From NCBI RefSeq assembly GCF_032884065.1, contig NC_088866.1:30076440-30140439 (forward strand): 64,000 nucleotides of DNA, written 5' to 3'. Below are positions 59,334 to 64,000 of the stretch, piece by piece. Position numbers and translations under genes: made by a program. Source of the DNA: Artemia franciscana (taxonomy: Eukaryota; Arthropoda; Branchiopoda; Anostraca; Artemiidae). Each line of letters starts with the position of its first letter. The first letter of the stretch is position 1. The notes beneath the pieces were generated by a model that was given only the letters and a program-made list of their open reading frames with translations, did no database searches and was not told where the DNA came from.

Positions 59334-61745
59334 ATGTGGAAGCGCGAATTTTTGAAGGAATGGCTGTCAAAAGATGATCCCACAGGTCGACCCTATAAAG
59401 ACTGGTGTACTGAAGTGCTCAGTGATGCTCTTGTATTTTTCTGCTGCTCGTGTATCGGTACATTGAGCTACTCTAGCATGCTCTGGAGCATGCATGCTAG
59501 GAGAGAAAGTTATTGGCAAAACGTGCGCGATAAGTTAGATCCTTTTTAGCTACGGATGGCAGTAGCATCTCGCGTTAACGCTAGTGGAGACTCTTTGCCT
59601 TCTGAATCTCAGCTACCCTTCGTTTGTTTGAATAGCAATACTTTGAAAGCTGAACTTATCTCTATGTCTCGTCAAATCTTCCTGCTGTATCTTGTGATGG
59701 TTTTGCAACCACCTTCAAAGCTATGTTTGGGGATTGGATTCCCAAAAACTTCGCTCTTGGAGCTGATTTGCATACATCATAGCTGACGTTTTATCGCCTC
59801 ACTTTAAGAGGATGATCTTGGGTGATGTAAATGGTACCTACTACGTTATTGAATTTGATGATAGACAAATGAAGATAGTAAGAAAGAGCTTCAGTTTCGA
59901 GTCAGATTCTGGTCTGAGAAAGTGAACAGGACTGTCAGTCGTCACTTAGCTACCTATTTCATTGGCCGTGTCAAAGCAGAAGATTTAAAACTTGACCTTG
60001 TGAAGACAATTGATGAAGCCAATTTAAGCCTCAGAAACCTTCCTATGATAGGGAGTGACGGACCTTTCTTTAATAAAAAAAAGTTTGGTGCTTGACAAAG
60101 AGTGAAAAGGTTCAAATAACTGAAGGTCAAAGCAAAGAATTTTTAGATATTAGGACATATAAGATCCATATTGTCCATAATGCTTTCTGAAAAGGACTAA
60201 ACGCTATTGCAAACGATGTTTCACTGTTGGTTATTGCAGTGTGCTATTTCTTGCAGGGCTGGCGGGCTTGATTAGAGGACTTTCGGAAGATATAGCAAAA
60301 ATGAATGTAACAACTGTAAGGTTTATAAAGCACGTGTCCATCAGATGGCCTACACTTGGCCCAGCTTTGCGAAGGGTTCTTTTGGAATGGAAACCATTGA
60401 TTGAGTACTTTCTAAAGTTTATCCCTAAGGAAAACGAAGGACTTGTGAATTCGAACTCGTACTTGTTAATTGCAAATCTGTGTAAGAATCAAACCATGAA
60501 GGCAGAGTTGTAGTTGGTTGCGTACAGTGCTAACTATTTCGTAGAGTTCACTGAAAATTTTCAGCACGATAAGCCACTGATCCATCTCTTGTATGCGGAG
60601 CTAAGGCAGCTCATGCTAGTGCTATCCGAGCGTATCTTGAACGAATAGGGTGCTGAAATAATTACTAAGATGCTAGATGATAAACTACTTAAGGATTCGT
60701 CAAATATGAAGAGCCTTGCGGATATCGTGGTATCTTATGATTACATTAAAGATGTTGAAAAACGTCATAAGAAGTCTTTCTTTACGAGGGTACGTGAACA
60801 CTTCAGAGCTTCAGCTTCCTACTTGCTAAAATACATCTCCTCCAACAGCGACTCTGCCAGACTCTTGAAGAGCTTCAGATGATTTCATCACACAGAGAGA
60901 AAAAAGCTATGAGTTTGAAAGATACTGGCTTCATAGCTACGGAACTGTAAGTTGGTGTATCAAGATTAGATGTTTTGGATTAAGAGCGGAAGCTCGTGGA
61001 GCTTGAGAAGGATCCAGACTTTGCAGCTATGATGAGAGTTCAGGAATATTGGGTCAATTTGCTGTATTGTGAAGATTTGTTTGGGAAACGTAAGTACCTA
61101 TACCTTTTAGGTGTTGTCAAAGTAGCCCTCTGTTTATCCTATGAACGTGCTGATGTTGAGATCGGTTTCTCAATATCAAGAAAGATTAAGGTGCTCCCGA
61201 ACAGAGAGCAGCAATGGCAGAAAGAATGTTGAATGTGAAGCTGACAGTTGCTGACGGGTTGAACATGTTTGGAGACAAGCCCGAGGACGTTCCTGTCACA
61301 CATGACCTGATGAAGCTTGCACGGGGAGCTTGAGCCAGTTACATGAACCATCTTGAAGCTTAGCATGAATGTGGAAAAGTTCAAGAGGTGGCTGTGGGAA
61401 GGGGGAATCTGACCAAGGAGATGCTAAACTGCTTGAAGAGCTACAAAAAAGAAAGGAAGAACTGTCAAATCTGCAGAGAGACCTACAAACACAACGAGAA
61501 AGGTGTACGTCAAAGCAAAAGGTTGCTGACAGTTTGTTGAAAGAGGGAGCTGATGGGCTAAAAAAGGATCGACCGCAATAATCTAAAAGAAATTAGTCTG
61601 GCCCAGGCCATCCTGGAAAGTCTTCGGGCAGTAAGAGATGAAATGAATTGTCATATCAAAGACGTTGCAGCCCCAGAAAAAAGACTGACAACACTCACAA
61701 ACAAAGCAAACTCTCACCGCATCGCAGCTGAAAAAGAAGTCTAAG
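59334..61745 (+). pseudogene. hAT-like transposase, broken copy
   Basis: Fragments in order, across frames: a zinc-finger-like start 'FLKEWLSKDDPTGRPYKDWC' with 'FFCCSC' (59334-59549), 'KAELI' then a decayed middle (59640-60100), and 'HVSIRWPTLGPALRRVL' with 'LIEYFLKFIP' (60320-60425). Near the end 'VQEYWVNLLYC' is followed by 'LSYERADVEIGFSISRKIK' (61030-61190), resembling the C-terminal 'N-A-x-V-E-R-G-F-S' of hAT-type proteins. A coiled-coil-like Lys/Glu/Gln-rich stretch follows (61410-61745). Many stops and frameshifts. It lies within the V-ATPase C intron, same strand. Confidence 0.6.
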
Positions 61746-64000
61746 GAGAACTGATCACATGTTTGGTGACGCCGTTTAGTTCGACAAATGTATCTGAATG
61801 TTTTTTTCTTTATATCGTACCAATCAAAAGTTCCCTTTTTGATGTGATTCATTGTACCGTTATATGCGAAGTAAATAGGAATATACGACAAAGAGAAGCA
61901 CAATGAAAAATAAAAAATTTGGATTGATGGAATAACGTCTTTGAGAATTCGAGAAGATGTACTTCTGACGCTGTAAACTGATATTATTTTGGTCACAATT
62001 TGGTCATTTTTTCATGCCCTAAGTCACTTTTTGAACTTTTTACAGAAAAAAGGGCGTAGAAGCCCTGCTATTTCTAGTTTTCCTAGGGGCAAGTGACCAT
62101 TGGCAGTTAGGGCGGGGCTACAGAGGGGGCACCTGCCCCGGCGCAAGTTCCTTATTTTGAAAATTTTGAAATATTATTTTTATTAAAATAAAGTAGAAGG
62201 CACAGTTAATAAATAAAAGTAATTACTAAATAATTAATAAAGTAAGAGTAAATTATCCAATAAAAACACTTAAATAATAAAAATAAAATAAATTATGAAT
62301 TAATAAAAAAATAAAAATAAATTCAGAAATAAAAAAATAATTAAATAATGATAATAATTAAATTAACATAATAATTAACAAAATAAGATATTAGGTAATT
62401 AACCAATAGAAAAAGTTGTTGATAAATAAAGAAATCATTAAAATTTGGCCTGAGAATTTTATGGGAAAACGGGGGGATAATCAAGATTTTGCCCTAGGCA
62501 TAAGAGAGGCCAGAATTGAAAAATATGTTTCTCATTTTCCTGCAATCCATAATTTGTTAAAATTTGCAAAACTCCATTTCTTGCCTTGTAAAAGCTTCTG
62601 TGATAGCTTTGGCATATATCATACTTCAAAATAAACCGATTTTGATTACGGAACATAAAGATTGGACTCATTCACACATAAATTCAAAGTTGGAGTCCCG
62701 TTTTTAAAGTAAAAAATGAAATTGTATCACTGAAAAGTGATGCAATCATAAAAAGACTGTTTTTACCCGAATATGGCTAAAATGCTTTCTAACATAACTT
62801 CTGTGATAACTAATAAGTTTAGAACCTTCAAATTATTGTTACTGTTGCATTTACAATTTGTTTGACAAAATATGCCGCAAAAATTAAGATCGGCAATCTT
62901 TCATAAAATTGAATTTTTTTTCCCAGCCACCTACAATGTACTGTTAGTTCCTAATAACCCTTTTTATGCATAATAAAACTTGTCTAATTCTGAAAATTTC
63001 TGAAAGCCATGGCTGCCTCATCAATGTGTCATTGAATTAGCCAATTGGTTTAGAACTATTGAACTATGCTGGCTGTTACATTTTTACGATTTTTTTTATT
63101 CATTTTTTGTCTTAACAAAATATTTTGTAGTAAATTATGATCAGTAGTCGTTCAAAAATATAAAATCTTTCCTGTCCACGCCATCTATAATTTACTGACG
63201 GTTGTTTAACACTTTTTTTTTTGATTTTTCAAACTTATAATCTTGAAAATTTCTAAAAAGCCTTCACTGCCCAGGATGGTCTATTTCATTGAATGTCTGT
63301 GATAAACAAACGTTGTTGGCGTAGATTGTAATTCACGATTTTTCAAAATCAAAGAAAAATGTGTGTAGGTAAAAAAAATATACAAGATTCCTTGCAAGCA
63401 TGTGAAACAAATTTTGAATTCTGGTAATGCTATTTTTTTTTCGTTATTATTATTTTAATTTCCATAATAATAGGAGTTTATGTAGTAATAAATAATAGGA
63501 ATATTATCACTAATTATATATAATTAATAATCCATTAATTACTATTAATAAGTCAATAGTAATTAGTGATAGTTTATAAGATTACTATTTATTCTATTAT
63601 AATATCATAATAATTTGATTCATAATGATTTTCCTCAACTTATTTAGAGAAAAAAGTTTCTTAAAAGACCGAAAATTCCGAGCGCAGAAAAAGCCAAAAG
63701 GATAGAAAAGAATATCTCACAAGCCTTAAAGTTTAAATGCTGAATACTGATGTTGTATCTTCAATTTTATCAGTTTATTTAGCCCCAAAATTTGTCTCAT
63801 TAGAATAAACATTTTGAGTGTCTGAAAAGGAAAAATGTAATAAGTGTTTAATAAAGCCGAAGCTTTAAAAGTCATAATAATTTGTATTATAAGAATTAAC
63901 GAAGTAATTACTATTATTAATAATTATTACTAAGATACAGTAGGCTTATTATACATTTATGTAATAATCTAATTATTTTACAGTGAGTTTTTATAAACGG
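61746..64000. other. AT-rich, no recognisable gene
   Basis: Includes an A/T-only-like tract at 62170-62400 (repeated 'aataaa/taataa' words) and another at 63460-63620. Short ORFs at 61583-61996 and 62416-62671 have no family features. No exon of V-ATPase subunit C was found here. Confidence 0.45.

Overview
This is a eukaryotic, repeat-rich, AT-rich window with spliced genes separated by long introns and many decayed transposons. There is no prokaryotic gene organisation. The gene content (V-ATPase subunit C, APOL-like genes) and the non-LTR, Gypsy, pogo and hAT-like elements fit an invertebrate, probably an arthropod. Several dispersed repeats resemble what I remember of brine shrimp (Artemia, branchiopod crustacean) DNA, but I could not check that memory.

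Host genes. (1) Two tandem genes on the + strand encode apolipoprotein-L-like proteins. Gene 1 has exons 10343-10571 and 20922-21643. Gene 2 has exons 29883-30069 and 40670-41415. Both have a short first exon, one phase-1 intron of about 10.4-10.6 kb, and a second exon carrying the conserved glycine-rich hydrophobic hairpin and a C-terminal helical region. Relics of the first exon lie inside gene 1's intron, and relics of the second exon's tail lie downstream of both genes, so this is a locus expanded by repeated segmental duplication. (2) The first two coding exons of V-type H+-ATPase subunit C (52432-52608 and 58201-58354, + strand) lie at the right, and the rest of that gene must be outside the window. 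(3) A tRNA-His-like gene with an enlarged anticodon loop and a T-run terminator lies at 36843-36919.

Mobile and repeated DNA, left to right. 0-10 kb: palindromic MITE, LINE fragment, ~270-bp tandem repeats, (TA)n arrays around a tRNA-derived SINE, and tandem-repeat family C. 10-21 kb (gene 1 intron): exon relics, a 1.7-kb double-palindrome element (E), a family C element, a LINE fragment and a pogo-like transposase remnant. 21-30 kb: exon-tail relics, a second E element cut by a LINE, and a LINE 3' end. 30-40 kb (gene 2 intron): two copies of an element with palindromic ends (one carrying a 93-bp hairpin insertion with an empty paralogous site), a long inverted-repeat structure, a third E element and the tRNA-like gene. 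43-50 kb: LINE pieces in both orientations, then a fold-back element interrupted by a Gypsy-type LTR retrotransposon whose gag-RT body is inverted relative to its own LTRs, primer-binding site and polypurine tract. 52-64 kb: the V-ATPase C gene start, whose first coding intron holds LINE remnants and a family C element; after exon 2 come a broken hAT-like transposase and AT-rich DNA.

The genes do not form a pathway. The main biological interest is the APOL-like cluster and its birth-and-death traces, then the rearranged LTR element and the structured, probably non-autonomous repeats.
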